From positions 4,109,501 to 4,173,500 of the forward strand of contig NZ_JBBOWX010000001.1 in assembly GCF_038007285.1 (NCBI RefSeq): DNA of 64,000 nucleotides. Direction: 5' to 3'. The stretch is from Sporosarcina sp. FSL K6-3457 (GTDB lineage Bacteria > Bacillota > Bacilli > Bacillales_A > Planococcaceae). Of this stretch, positions 17,873-27,421 are shown piece by piece (position 1 is the stretch's first letter; the number at the start of each line of letters is the position of its first letter). Made by a program: the position numbers and the translations under genes. Under the pieces are notes generated by a model. That model was not told where the DNA came from. It made no database searches and saw nothing but the letters and a program-made list of their open reading frames with translations.

Positions 17873-19102
17873 ATGAAAAAAATGTTTTCGTTACTCGCAG
17901 CAGGTATCCTATCCGTCGCTCTACTTGCCGGTTGTTCTGGTGGAAGTGACTCTAAAAGTGATGAAGTAAAAATCGAATTCTTTCACTATAAAACCGAAGC
18001 CATTCCTACATTTGCTAAATTGATTGAGAAGTTCGAGGCAGAAAATCCAGCGATTAAAGTTGAACAAGTAAGCCCGCCAGAAGCAGAAGTTGTTTTAAAA
18101 ACAAGAGTCATGAAAAATGAGATTCCCGATATCATTGGAATCGGTGCCAACAATAACTTTAAAGAACTATCAAAAGCAGGCGCTTACAAAGATATGACAA
18201 ACGATGAAAACCTAGACAAGATTCAACCCGCTTACTTGCAAATGTTAAGAGATGTCACGGGTTTAGAGGAAATTTATGCTGTTCCTTATGTCGCTAATGC
18301 AGTCGGTGTTATTTATAACAAAGCAATCTTTAAAGAGTTAGGCCTCGAGGTCCCAACAACATGGGATGAATTTATTGCAGTGTCAGAAAAAGTAAAGGAA
18401 TCAGGACAAACTCCCTTCTACTTCACATTTAAAGATGCGTGGACAACACTGCCAGTCTTTAATGTACTTGCAGCAAATACACAAGGCGATGATTTTTATG
18501 ATGAATTAAATAAAGGTAATGTGCTCGTTGGAACAAGATATAAAGAAGCAGCGGAAAAGTTTGTACAGCTGCTCGATTATGGACATAAAAACCAACAAGG
18601 TGTTGCTTACAATGATGGAAACACTGCTTTTGCAAACGGAGAAAGCGCCATGTACTTACAAGGTATTTGGGCAATTCCTGAAATCAAAAAAGCGAATCCT
18701 GATATCGATCTAGGTGTTTTCCCTTACCCGCTAACAAACACGCCTGGGGAAAGTAACGTAGTTTCTGGTGTCGATTTACTACTAAGCATAGGCGCATCAT
18801 CGAAGCACCCTGAAGAAGCACAGAAATTTATCGACTTTCTATTAAAAGAAGAAATTCTAACTGCTTATATTCAAGAACAAAATGCATTCCCAGCCCTAAA
18901 AGGAATCTTACAAGAGGATCCATCACTTGAAGGCTTGCAAGAAAGCTTTAAGCAGGGAGCACTCGTTGATTTCCCTGACCACTATATACCGGTAGGTGTC
19001 ACAGCTGATAAGTCCCTACAAATATTAGCTCAAAATAAAGATGTAGCTGCATTTTTAGATACGATGCAAAAAGACTGGGAAAAGGTTGAAGATCGCAAGT
19101 AA
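17873..19102 (+). CDS. Sugar ABC transporter substrate-binding lipoprotein
   Basis: 409 residues with a lipoprotein signal peptide (ALLAGCSGG, lipid-modified Cys near residue 21), anchored on the outer face of the membrane. Family-1 solute-binding protein features include VPYVANAVGVIYNK and GESAMYLQGIWAIPEI. It binds an oligosaccharide for the two downstream permeases. The flanking alpha-galactosidase and invertase suggest raffinose, stachyose, melibiose or sucrose. The ribosome-binding site GGAGGG is clear. A stem-loop after the stop probably raises its expression above that of the permeases. Confidence 0.93.
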   Translation: MKKMFSLLAAGILSVALLAGCSGGSDSKSDEVKIEFFHYKTEAIPTFAKLIEKFEAENPAIKVEQVSPPEAEVVLKTRVMKNEIPDIIGIGANNNFKELSKAGAYKDMTNDENLDKIQPAYLQMLRDVTGLEEIYAVPYVANAVGVIYNKAIFKELGLEVPTTWDEFIAVSEKVKESGQTPFYFTFKDAWTTLPVFNVLAANTQGDDFYDELNKGNVLVGTRYKEAAEKFVQLLDYGHKNQQGVAYNDGNTAFANGESAMYLQGIWAIPEIKKANPDIDLGVFPYPLTNTPGESNVVSGVDLLLSIGASSKHPEEAQKFIDFLLKEEILTAYIQEQNAFPALKGILQEDPSLEGLQESFKQGALVDFPDHYIPVGVTADKSLQILAQNKDVAAFLDTMQKDWEKVEDRK

Positions 19103-19109
19103 TACCATG

Positions 19110-19137
19110 AGAGAAGCTGGTTAATTCCAGTTTCTCT
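19110..19137 (+). terminator. Stem-loop (partial terminator/stabiliser) after the binding-protein gene
   Basis: AGAGAAGCTGG (19110-19120) pairs with CCAGTTTCTCT (19127-19137) around TTAATT, followed by a short pyrimidine tract, inside the operon. Confidence 0.55.
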
Positions 19138-19164
19138 TCCCTTGATAGGGAAGGAGGAATAATA

Positions 19165-20094
19165 ATGAAAAAAGCTAGCCCTGCTTTGACTCCACCAGTG
19201 AATTCAAGCAAAAAGAAAAAGCGTAATTCTACCAAAAAAAATTGGGCCTTTTATGCAATGGTAATACCCGCAGTTTTACTCTTTGCCACTTTCCATACGT
19301 TCCCCGCTTTACAAGGTATCTATTATTCTTTTACGAACTGGAACGGAATCAGTGTAGCGTATGATTTTGTAGGCTTTAAAAACTATATACATTTGTTTAA
19401 AGACAAAGTCGTACTAGATTCGTACAAGTTCACATTTTCATTCGCCGTCATGGCTACAGTTCTTGTAAATGCCATTAGCTTACTCGTTGCAATAGGCCTG
19501 AACGCGAAAATAAAAGGACGTAACTTTTTCAGAGCCATTTACTTCCTCCCTAACGTACTAGGCGTATTAATTGTCGGGTTTATCTTCAACTTCTTTTTCA
19601 CAAATATTCTCCCAAAAATGGGTGAGCAATTAGATATCGATTTTTTGATGGTCAATATTCTTGGCTCAGAAAAATATGCATGGGTCGGTATCTTACTTGT
19701 TGTCGTTTGGCAAGCCTGCGCGTTTAATATCATTCTTTATCTTGCTGGATTGCAGACCGTGTCAGGTGAATTATATGAAGCATCTGGTTTAGACGGCGCA
19801 AACGCTTGGCAGCAATTTTGGAAAATCACTTTCCCGATGATTGCTCCATTCTTTACAATTAATATGGTTTTGTCGATGAAGAACTTCTTAATGGTATTTG
19901 ACCAGATTGTCGCTATGACAGGAGGAGGACCCGGTCACTCGACAACATCCATTGCCCTACTTATTTATAAAGGTGGATTCCAAGGTGGAGAATTCGCATT
20001 CCAATCAGCGAACGCGGTTATTTACTTTATCCTGATTATGTTGGTCTCTATTTTCCAACTTAAAATCTTGCAAAAAAGAGAGGTGGATATGTAA
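19165..20094 (+). CDS. Sugar ABC transporter permease (MalF/MsmF type)
   Basis: 309 residues with six predicted membrane helices after a basic cytoplasmic start (SKKKKRNSTKK). The EAA loop EASGLDGANAWQQFWKITFP contacts the ATPase. AAGGAGG precedes the ATG. The stop codon overlaps the next permease start by one base, so the two are coupled. No ATP-binding subunit gene is present in the operon. Confidence 0.93.
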   Translation: MKKASPALTPPVNSSKKKKRNSTKKNWAFYAMVIPAVLLFATFHTFPALQGIYYSFTNWNGISVAYDFVGFKNYIHLFKDKVVLDSYKFTFSFAVMATVLVNAISLLVAIGLNAKIKGRNFFRAIYFLPNVLGVLIVGFIFNFFFTNILPKMGEQLDIDFLMVNILGSEKYAWVGILLVVVWQACAFNIILYLAGLQTVSGELYEASGLDGANAWQQFWKITFPMIAPFFTINMVLSMKNFLMVFDQIVAMTGGGPGHSTTSIALLIYKGGFQGGEFAFQSANAVIYFILIMLVSIFQLKILQKREVDM

Positions 20095-20912
20095 TGAAAC
20101 AAAGAACAAACTGGCTTGTCACAATTCTGATTACACTTGGCTCGCTAATTATCCTTTTTCCATTATATATGTCCTTCTCAATCGCGCTGAAAGATCCACA
20201 GGAACTTGCTAAATCAGCACTGGCATTCCCAACCGTATTTCGATGGGAAAACTTCACAAGAGCAATCGAGGCAACAAACTTTTTTAATGCGTTAAGAAAC
20301 AGTGCGCTTATTACAGGCGTTACACTTGTACTCACAATTTTATCTAATTCGCTTGTAGCCTATGCAGTGGCAAGAAATATGCATAAAAAGTTCTTTAAAG
20401 GCTTATATTTCTACTTTGTCAGTGCATTATTTATCCCTTTTCCAATTATCATGTTGCCTATTGTAAAGCAAACATCTGCACTCGGACTAAATAACCCAGG
20501 CGGACTCATCTTGCTTTATGTCGTATATGGTATGGCTATGAATATTTTCATCTATGTCGGATATATCCGGTCCATTCCCAAGGAGCTAGAAGAGGCTGCT
20601 ATTATTGACGGATGCAATACATGGCAAGTGTTTTGGAAAGTCATCTTCCCACTTTTAACCCCGATTAATGCGACGATTGGTATTTTGACATGTTTATGGG
20701 CTTGGAATGACTTCTTGTTGCCGTTAATTATATTAAGTGATTCGGCTCATGCCACACTCCCACTTGTTCAATATGTGTTCCAATCTGAATTCGGGACAGA
20801 TTACAACTTAGCTTTCGCTTCCTATTTAATGGCGTTAGCACCGATGGTTATTGTCTATCTATTTGCACAAAAATGGATCATTGGCGGCGTTGTACAAGGG
20901 TCGGTTAAGTAA
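20094..20912 (+). CDS. Sugar ABC transporter permease (MalG/MsmG type)
   Basis: 272 residues, six membrane helices, EAA loop EEAAIIDGCNTWQVFWKVIF. It forms the heterodimeric channel with the preceding permease. It ends in the typical MalG-type tail (QKWIIGGVVQGSVK). Its closest relatives by function are the components of multiple-sugar or raffinose importers that share one genome-encoded MsmX/MsmK ATPase. Confidence 0.93.
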   Translation: MKQRTNWLVTILITLGSLIILFPLYMSFSIALKDPQELAKSALAFPTVFRWENFTRAIEATNFFNALRNSALITGVTLVLTILSNSLVAYAVARNMHKKFFKGLYFYFVSALFIPFPIIMLPIVKQTSALGLNNPGGLILLYVVYGMAMNIFIYVGYIRSIPKELEEAAIIDGCNTWQVFWKVIFPLLTPINATIGILTCLWAWNDFLLPLIILSDSAHATLPLVQYVFQSEFGTDYNLAFASYLMALAPMVIVYLFAQKWIIGGVVQGSVK

Positions 20913-20944
20913 AACTATAATATATTTTTGGAGCTGATTTTAGT

Positions 20945-23134
20945 ATGGCGATACATTTTGATGCGAAGAAAAAAACATTTCATTTACAAGCAAACGATAC
21001 GAGCTATGTCATGGAAATTGTACGTGACGGCTATTTACTCCATCTGTATTGGGGAAGAAAAATACATGACTTTAACTATTCAAATGAAATTCAACTTGTA
21101 GACCGTGGTTTCTCTGGGAATCCCTACAAGGAAGATCGAACGTTTTCGCTGGATACATTACCACAGGAATACCCACAGTTCGGGAATACGGACTATCGCA
21201 AGCCCGCTTATCAGGTGCAACTTGAAAACGGCTCGACCATTAGTGATTTGCGCTATGAATCGCATATCATTCGAAAAGGAAAACCTGGATTACAAGGTCT
21301 TCCGGCTACTTATGTAGAAGACGATAACGAGGCAGAAACATTAGAAATTGTCATGCGGGATGCGTTAACCAATTTAAAAGTTGTGCTTTGTTATACCGTC
21401 TTTGAACAGTTTAATGTCATTACGCGATCTGTAAAATTCCTCAATGAAGGAACAGAATCACTTAATTTATTGCGCGCTTTAAGTGTCAGTGTTGATTTTA
21501 GGGATGCAGATTTCGATTTCATGCACCTGCATGGTGGTCATGTCAAAGAAGGACATATTGAGCGTCAACCGCTTAGACATGGTGTTCAATCCATTGAAAG
21601 TGCAAGAGGCGGAAGCAGTCACCAGCATAACCCCTTCATGGCATTGCTCAGAAAAGGTGCCGACGAGCATACGGGTGATGTGTACGGATTCAGTTTTGTT
21701 TATAGCGGAAACTTCCTTGCACAGGCAGAGGTCGATCAATTTAACAATACAAGAGCAACAATGGGCATTAACCCGTTCAACTTTAATTGGAAACTTGAAC
21801 CGGGAGAGACGTTCCAAACGCCTGAAGCCGTTATGGTATTTTCATCGACTGGGCTTGGTGGTATGTCGAGAACTTTCCATGAGTTATACAGAACTCGGTT
21901 AACGAGAGGGATGTATAAGGAGCAAGAACGTCCAATTCTCGTCAATAACTGGGAAGCAACTTACTTTGATTTTAACGCTGATAAAATTCTTGATATTGCC
22001 AAAACAGGTCAGGAGCTTGGAATAGAGCTAATGGTTTTGGATGATGGATGGTTCAAGAAAAGAAATAGTGACCACTCGTCACTTGGCGATTGGTTTGTAG
22101 ATACTGAGAAACTACCAAATGGATTGGAAGATTTGGCTAGCCAAGTAACGGACTTAGGTATGAAGTTTGGTCTGTGGTTTGAGCCCGAAATGATTTCGGT
22201 TGACAGTGATCTTTACCGCGAGCATCCCGACTGGTGTCTGCATGTTCCCGGGCGCAACCGCTCGGAAAGCCGTAATCAGCTAGTCCTTGATTTTTCAAGG
22301 GCAGATGTTTGTGAAGAAATTACGAAACGTGTTTGTGCGATTTTGGAAAGTGTACCAATTTCCTATGTGAAATGGGACATGAACCGCTCTATGACAGAAG
22401 TTGGTTCCGCATTACTGCCAGCTGACAGGCAAAAGGAAACAGCTCACCGCTATATGCTTGGTCTGTATAACGTCATGGAAACTATCACTTCCCGCTTCCC
22501 TGAAATTCTATTTGAAAGTTGCTCTGGTGGAGGTGGTCGTTTTGACCCTGGTATGCTTTACTATATGCCTCAAACATGGACAAGCGACAATACAGATGCC
22601 ATTTCACGCTTGAAAATCCAATACGGTACGAGTATGGTCTATCCGATTATTTCAATGGGTGCACATGTATCAGCCGTTCCGAACCATCAAGTCGACCGAA
22701 TTACGTCACTCGCTATGCGTGGAGATGTTGCGATGTCAGGGAATCTTGGCTATGAGCTGGATTTAACGAAGCTGACGGAAGATGAAAAAATAGCGGTAAC
22801 GGCACAAGTGGCAAGATATAAAGAAATTCGCGAGCTTATCCAGTTCGGTGAATTTTATCGTTTGAAGAGTCCTTTTGAAGGTAATGAGACCGCTTGGCTG
22901 TTTGCCAATAAGGATAAAACAGAAGTCATTGTGTACTTGTTCCGCGAACTCGCAGAGGCGAATGCAGCAATCGGAAGCGTACGCTTAACAGGCATTGATA
23001 CAACGAAAAAATATACATTGCTTGGAACGGATAAAATATATGGCGGCGACGAACTTACTTACGCAGGTTTAAGCATTCCAATCGAAATGAAGGGCGACTT
23101 CCAAAGTCACGTCTGGCATTTCAAAGCATTATAA
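20945..23134 (+). CDS. GH36 alpha-galactosidase
   Basis: 729 residues, the usual length for tetrameric bacterial GH36 enzymes. An N-terminal beta-sandwich (1-330) precedes the TIM barrel. The nucleophile is D478 in VKWDMNRS and the acid/base is D548 in TWTSDNTDA; SCSGGGGRFDPGM is also conserved. No signal peptide, so it is cytoplasmic. It releases galactose from melibiose or raffinose-type sugars imported by the upstream ABC system. GGAG lies 11 bases before the ATG. A terminator follows. Confidence 0.95.
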   Translation: MAIHFDAKKKTFHLQANDTSYVMEIVRDGYLLHLYWGRKIHDFNYSNEIQLVDRGFSGNPYKEDRTFSLDTLPQEYPQFGNTDYRKPAYQVQLENGSTISDLRYESHIIRKGKPGLQGLPATYVEDDNEAETLEIVMRDALTNLKVVLCYTVFEQFNVITRSVKFLNEGTESLNLLRALSVSVDFRDADFDFMHLHGGHVKEGHIERQPLRHGVQSIESARGGSSHQHNPFMALLRKGADEHTGDVYGFSFVYSGNFLAQAEVDQFNNTRATMGINPFNFNWKLEPGETFQTPEAVMVFSSTGLGGMSRTFHELYRTRLTRGMYKEQERPILVNNWEATYFDFNADKILDIAKTGQELGIELMVLDDGWFKKRNSDHSSLGDWFVDTEKLPNGLEDLASQVTDLGMKFGLWFEPEMISVDSDLYREHPDWCLHVPGRNRSESRNQLVLDFSRADVCEEITKRVCAILESVPISYVKWDMNRSMTEVGSALLPADRQKETAHRYMLGLYNVMETITSRFPEILFESCSGGGGRFDPGMLYYMPQTWTSDNTDAISRLKIQYGTSMVYPIISMGAHVSAVPNHQVDRITSLAMRGDVAMSGNLGYELDLTKLTEDEKIAVTAQVARYKEIRELIQFGEFYRLKSPFEGNETAWLFANKDKTEVIVYLFRELAEANAAIGSVRLTGIDTTKKYTLLGTDKIYGGDELTYAGLSIPIEMKGDFQSHVWHFKAL

Positions 23135-23140
23135 GTAAAA

Positions 23141-23193
23141 GAGAAGACGATGCGTATCCCCTGTTCAACGACATAGGGATCATCGTTTTCTTT
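23141..23193 (+). terminator. Terminator after the alpha-galactosidase gene
   Basis: AGAAGACGAT..ATCCC pairs with GGGAT.ATCGTTTTCT, ending in TTTCT. The invertase gene downstream is therefore at least partly a separate unit. Confidence 0.75.
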
Positions 23194-23197
23194 CTAT

Positions 23198-23294
23198 ACA
23201 TATGTGTTGAAATAAAGACTCTTACTAAAACCGCTCGGCGCTAGGGGATGCCTCCCGCTGAAGATTATGTCACAATCATAAATTCAACATATGT
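23198..23294. repeat. Inverted repeat of unknown role before the invertase gene
   Basis: ACATATGTGTTGAA (23198-23211) and TTCAACATATGT (23283-23294) are inverted copies with a two-base indel, enclosing about 70 bp containing CCGCTCGGCGCTAGGGGA. It could be a small mobile-element remnant or an mRNA structure. Confidence 0.35.
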
Positions 23295-23367
23295 AGGTTC
23301 AACAACGCTAGTTTGTATGGCATATTCAAACATTCAACTTATTTATACATAGAAATGAGGGATTGCA

Positions 23368-24864
23368 GTGGTTTTACATCATCAAGAACGAATCATAAAA
23401 GCTGAACAAGCCCTACAAGTGGCAAGTGAAAAAGTAAAAGACACACCATACCGACTTGGCTATCACATCACAGCTCCCGCTCACTGGATTAATGATCCAA
23501 ACGGCTTAATTCAATGGAACGGTGACTATCATATATTCTTTCAGCATCATCCATTTGGTCCAAAGGGAGGACCCATGCACTGGGGACATGTGAAAAGCAA
23601 AGACCTTGTCCATTGGGAACACCTCCCCGTTGCACTCGCACCAGGAGATGAGTTTGACAAAAGTGGCTGTTTTTCAGGAAGCGCCATTGAACATAATGGC
23701 GAATTGCTCCTTTTCTATACAGGCCATAACAATTTGAATGAAGATGGCTCCGATTTCTTTGAAGTACAATGTGTTGCGAAAAGTAGTGACGGCATTCATT
23801 TTGAAAAGTTGGCGGGTAATCCGATTATTTCAGAGTCTCCGGAAAATGGTTCCCCACATTTTAGAGACCCAAAAGTTTGGAAACACGAAGATACATGGTA
23901 TATGGTGTTAGGGAATCAAGTCAATGAGCTAGGCAATGTACTGTTATATGAGTCTACTGATTTATCTACATGGGTCTATCAAGGTATCATCGCACAAAGT
24001 AAAGGCAAGATGGGCTATATGTTCGAATGCCCGGATTTTTTCGAACTGGATGGAAAGCATATCTTGCTTTTTTCACCACAAGGAATTGAGCCTGAAGGAG
24101 ATTTATATCAAAATCTGTATCAGAACGGGACCTATATTGGTGATTTTGATTACCAAACAAAACAATTTTCGCATGGACAATTTACCGAGCTTGATAAGGG
24201 CTTTGATTTTTATGCAGGACAGACCTTGCTCGATGATCAAGGAAGACGCATTTTGTTCGGCTGGATGAGCATGTGGGAAACAGCAATGCCAGAACAAGAG
24301 CATGGTTGGGCTGGGGCGTTAACATTACCGAGAGAGTTGAAATTCAATGAGTATGGTGAGCTTTCCATGACCCCTATCGAGGAATTACAACAATTAAGAA
24401 CAGTACAAAACGTAGTTGAGCCCACTACCATTAACGATAACATTCGATTAGCAGCTATTAAAGGTGATCAGCTTGAAATGATTGCTAAGTTTTCATTAAA
24501 GGATAGCACGGCTGAAAAATTCGGGATTAATATTCGATGCTCAGCAGATGGCAAGCAGAAAACCGAGATTTTTTATCATACGACTGAAGGTAAAATTGGG
24601 ATTGACCGTAACCTTTCAGGACATGGCGAGGGTGGAATTAGGCAAAGTATCATTCATGGCCGAGACCGCGAAACACTCAAACTCCATCTGTTTATAGACA
24701 AATCTTCTCTTGAATTATTTGTCAATGACGGTGAAACAGTGATGACTGCCCGTATCTATCCAGATGAAACGAGCATCTCTGTTGAGTTATTCAGTGACAA
24801 TGGAGAAACAAAACTGATTCAACTTGATGCGTGGGAATTGAAGAATAGTTGGGTCAGCATGTGA
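23368..24864 (+). CDS. GH32 sucrose-6-phosphate hydrolase / beta-fructofuranosidase
   Basis: 498 residues from a GTG with GAGGGA upstream. The five-blade propeller has the nucleophile D43 in WINDPNG, R166-D167 in FRDP and the acid/base E220 in FECPDFF. The C-terminal beta-sandwich runs from about 340. No signal peptide. It cleaves the fructose end of sucrose, sucrose-6-phosphate or raffinose. With an ABC importer and no sucrose PTS nearby, free sucrose/raffinose is the likelier substrate. The last ~210 codons have a diverged duplicate at 25604-26198. Confidence 0.93.
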   Translation: MVLHHQERIIKAEQALQVASEKVKDTPYRLGYHITAPAHWINDPNGLIQWNGDYHIFFQHHPFGPKGGPMHWGHVKSKDLVHWEHLPVALAPGDEFDKSGCFSGSAIEHNGELLLFYTGHNNLNEDGSDFFEVQCVAKSSDGIHFEKLAGNPIISESPENGSPHFRDPKVWKHEDTWYMVLGNQVNELGNVLLYESTDLSTWVYQGIIAQSKGKMGYMFECPDFFELDGKHILLFSPQGIEPEGDLYQNLYQNGTYIGDFDYQTKQFSHGQFTELDKGFDFYAGQTLLDDQGRRILFGWMSMWETAMPEQEHGWAGALTLPRELKFNEYGELSMTPIEELQQLRTVQNVVEPTTINDNIRLAAIKGDQLEMIAKFSLKDSTAEKFGINIRCSADGKQKTEIFYHTTEGKIGIDRNLSGHGEGGIRQSIIHGRDRETLKLHLFIDKSSLELFVNDGETVMTARIYPDETSISVELFSDNGETKLIQLDAWELKNSWVSM

Positions 24865-24873
24865 CCATCAAAT

Positions 24874-24908
24874 AGCGCCCACCTATCTTTTTAGGGGGCG
24901 CTTCTTTT
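24874..24908 (+). terminator. Terminator of the invertase gene
   Basis: AGCGCCC (24874-24880) and GGGCGCT (24896-24902) followed by TCTTTTAT. Confidence 0.85.
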
Positions 24909-25053
24909 ATGCTTTATTTAGTTGGAACACAACATCTGCAGGCAGAGTTTCTAATCACGGAAGCCGTTGATTAAGCTTTTTCAATATATGTCGTGCAATT
25001 TTGAAAGTGATTACAATAACCGACTGCTACCTATAGCTAGTGTTATTTCATTC

Positions 25054-25076
25054 TATGAAAGTTAAATTTTCATAGG
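25054..25076 (-). terminator. Possible terminator of the small membrane protein gene
   Basis: CTATGAAA and TTTTCATAG arms immediately after the stop codon on the minus strand; no strong T run. Confidence 0.4.
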
Positions 25077-25078
25077 CT

Positions 25079-25294
25079 TTACTTCACTACCCTGCTTTTT
25101 TTGAATTTCCCAATAAAAATCCATATAAAAACTATAGCACCTGCATACAGTAGTAAGCCAAAAATAATTGCCATAGTTTTATTTGTATCTTGGAAAAAGA
25201 CTTTATATGTTCCGAGAGATAGGCAAAATAAAAATAAGATGATTTCTCTTAAAAACTCATAATCATTCCTCAATAAATACATAAAAGTCTTCAT
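25079..25294 (-). CDS. Small two-helix membrane protein, unknown function
   Basis: 71 residues from the ATG at 25294 (GAGG 8 bases upstream; the longer frame to 25378 lacks a ribosome-binding site). It has a charged N-terminus (MKTFMYLLRNDYEFLRE), two hydrophobic helices (EIILFLFCLSLGTYKV and TMAIIFGLLLYAGAIVFIWI) and a basic tail (KFKKSR). I do not recognise the family. It stands alone between the invertase gene and the rearranged fragment, so it could be a recent arrival or a remnant. Confidence 0.5.
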   Translation of the reverse strand: MKTFMYLLRNDYEFLREIILFLFCLSLGTYKVFFQDTNKTMAIIFGLLLYAGAIVFIWIFIGKFKKSRVVK

Positions 25295-25411
25295 AAAATT
25301 AACCTCGCTTACTTTACTTGGGACAAAAGGAAGAATTGCTAAGTCCACTATACCAAACGCAAAACGATATAACAACAAGCCCAGTCTACTACCACTAGGC
25401 TCGTTGTTATA

Positions 25412-25603
25412 TTTTTAGTTATACACGTTCAATCATAAACTCAAATGTATAATCTTCGGCTGCGCTAATGCGATATTCTTCGTGGACTGGCGCACCCCAG
25501 CTATCATCCCCACCGACACCCATTTGCCTTCCTGCAATCGTAACGAATGTATAATGAATATTTGGTCGTTCATACAGATGGGCCACATGCTCTAATTCAA
25601 ATA
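25412..25603 (-). pseudogene. Duplicated 3' end of the beta-galactosidase gene
   Basis: Minus-strand sequence from the stop at 25419 to 25603 encodes FELEHVAHLYERPNIHYT and continues to FEFMIERV. It is nearly the same as the last ~60 residues of the GH2 enzyme at 28835-31855, with scattered substitutions (for example V for A, T for N). Homology begins a few bases downstream of the stop codon and ends abruptly at 25603, where the invertase fragment begins. No start signal; non-functional. Confidence 0.88.
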
Positions 25604-26215
25604 AGGAAGACGCATTTTGTTCGGCTGGATGAGCATGTGGGAAACGACAATGCCAGAACAAAAACATGGTTGGGCTGGGGCGTTAACATTACCGAGAGAG
25701 TTGAAATTCAATGAGTATGGTGAGCTTTCCATGACTCCAATCAAGGAATTACAACAATTAAGAGCAGTACAAAACGTAGTTGAGCCCACTACCATTAATG
25801 ATAACATTCGATTAGCAGCCATTAAAGGTGACCAGCTTGAAATGATTGCTGAGTTTTCGTTAAAAGATAGTACGGCTGAAAAATTTGGTCTTAATATTCG
25901 ATGCTCGGCAGATGGCAAGCAGAAAACCGAGATTTTTTATCATACGACTGAAGGTAAAGTTGGGATTGACCGTAACCTTTCTGGACATGGCGAGGGTGGC
26001 ATTAGGCAAAGCATCATTCATGGTCGAGACCGCGAAACACTCAAACTCCATCTGTTTATAGACAAATCTTCACTTGAGTTATTTGTCAATGATGGTGAAA
26101 CAGTAATGACTGCAGGCATCTATCCAGATGAAACGAGCATCTCCGTTGAATTATTCAGTGACAATGGAGAAACAAAACTGATTCAACTTGATGCGTAGGA
26201 ATTGAAGAATAGTTG
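25604..26215 (+). pseudogene. Duplicated 3' end of the GH32 invertase gene
   Basis: From AGGAAGACGC at 25604 the plus strand repeats about 24240-24855 of the intact invertase gene with scattered substitutions and one nonsense change (TGG to TAG at the WELK codon, 26198). It covers the end of the propeller and the whole C-terminal sandwich but lacks the catalytic residues. It is fused back to back with the beta-galactosidase fragment. Confidence 0.88.
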
Positions 26216-26275
26216 GATAAGGAGTTCTTAACTGACGAGTAATTATAGAAGGAACACATTGTACGACATACTGGA

Positions 26276-26301
26276 GTGCCCGAAATTGCATCTTCGGGCA
26301 C
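26276..26301 (-). terminator. Terminator after the serine hydrolase gene
   Basis: Perfect arms GTGCCCGAA (26276-26284) and TTCGGGCAC (26293-26301), adjoining the stop codon at 26302. It could act in both directions. Confidence 0.75.
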
Positions 26302-27402
26302 TTATATTTTCGAATGGCTTGTTTTGGACACAATATCAATGAGCTTGAACAGTAATCGAAAGGCTTTTCGATTATAACGAAACTGATTCAAACTTCCGAT
26401 GAAGTACGTATCCAGATCAGGTTGGTAAAACATAAATGTTCCAGTTGAACCTGCATTTCCCCACGCATTATATCTTTTAGGCATCATAAAGGGAACCGTT
26501 TTGAAGTTCATTAATCCATAGCCGTAGTCGATACCGATAAAAAACTTCGCCTTATCACTTTTCATTGTAGAAATCGTTTCTTCGCTTAAAATTTCGTGGT
26601 TTACCAACGCCTTCATAAAAACAAGTAAATCTTCTGATGTTGAAATAATACCACCTCCTGCATAACTAACACTTAAACTGCGATAGTCTGTGACATTAAC
26701 TCTTCTCCCATAGAGATGTGCTAGTGGATATTCACCTTCATCCGAAGACAATGAATCACGGAAAAGATACGAGTCACTCATACCGAGTGGTTCAAAAATA
26801 TAGAAGCGCAGTGCCTCGGCTAAAGGCATTCCAGTCATTCTTTCGATAATCAGCCCTAATATATTGTAACCCGTATCTGAATAATGAAATCCTTTCTCCG
26901 GTGGGAAGTGTGCTGTCAAATGCTCTTTGGACCATTCAATAACCTCCTTTGGTTCCCAGTAACGAGAAGGCTGTTCAAATAACAAATCAATCATAGATTT
27001 ACCTTGTTTTGGCTTATCCTCAAAAAAACAATTTAAGCCTGACGTGTGATTTAATAAATGCTTTATTTTAATATCGTTCGTATAGTCCCTTCCTTTATAA
27101 ACATGTAGATCACGCAATACATCAGGATCCACATACGCAGTGATTGTATCCTCGTATGTGAGCTTCCCCTTTTCAACCAAGAGTCCGATCAGGATAGAGG
27201 TGAACAACTTACCAATACTCGCAATAAAATAAGGTTGCTGGGCATGGGCAGGCATATCGCCTGTCAAACCTTTTGCTGTATGTACATGGATACCATGTTT
27301 TTCAGAATGTACTAACAAATAAGCGTTGTGGATATGAGAGTCTTTTTCTACAACTTTATTAAAGTGTTGCTGAATTAATGTCTCCACTCTTTCGTTAACC
27401 AT
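26302..27402 (-). CDS. Beta-lactamase-family serine hydrolase
   Basis: 366 residues from the ATG at 27402 (a GTG at 27408 is an alternative; GGAG precedes both). The class C beta-lactamase/DD-peptidase fold has the active Ser and Lys in ASIGKLFTS and a YSDTGYNILG motif where YSN is usual. No signal peptide, so probably cytoplasmic esterase- or peptidase-like rather than an antibiotic-resistance enzyme. It is 20 bases downstream of a TetR gene in the same direction and is probably its target. Confidence 0.85.
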   Translation of the reverse strand: MVNERVETLIQQHFNKVVEKDSHIHNAYLLVHSEKHGIHVHTAKGLTGDMPAHAQQPYFIASIGKLFTSILIGLLVEKGKLTYEDTITAYVDPDVLRDLHVYKGRDYTNDIKIKHLLNHTSGLNCFFEDKPKQGKSMIDLLFEQPSRYWEPKEVIEWSKEHLTAHFPPEKGFHYSDTGYNILGLIIERMTGMPLAEALRFYIFEPLGMSDSYLFRDSLSSDEGEYPLAHLYGRRVNVTDYRSLSVSYAGGGIISTSEDLLVFMKALVNHEILSEETISTMKSDKAKFFIGIDYGYGLMNFKTVPFMMPKRYNAWGNAGSTGTFMFYQPDLDTYFIGSLNQFRYNRKAFRLLFKLIDIVSKTSHSKI

Positions 27403-27421
27403 TCGCACACCACTCCATTAT

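Noticed and set aside
21479..21902. Open frames on both strands inside the alpha-galactosidase gene
   Set aside because: Shadows of a clear GH36 coding sequence; no ribosome-binding site or recognisable product.
25617..26198. 193-codon frame as a functional GH32 gene
   Set aside because: It is the tail of a duplicated invertase gene with no catalytic residues and no start signal.
26302..27402. Beta-lactamase resistance gene
   Set aside because: No signal peptide, an altered YSD motif instead of YSN, and a length and context more like an esterase-type serine hydrolase.
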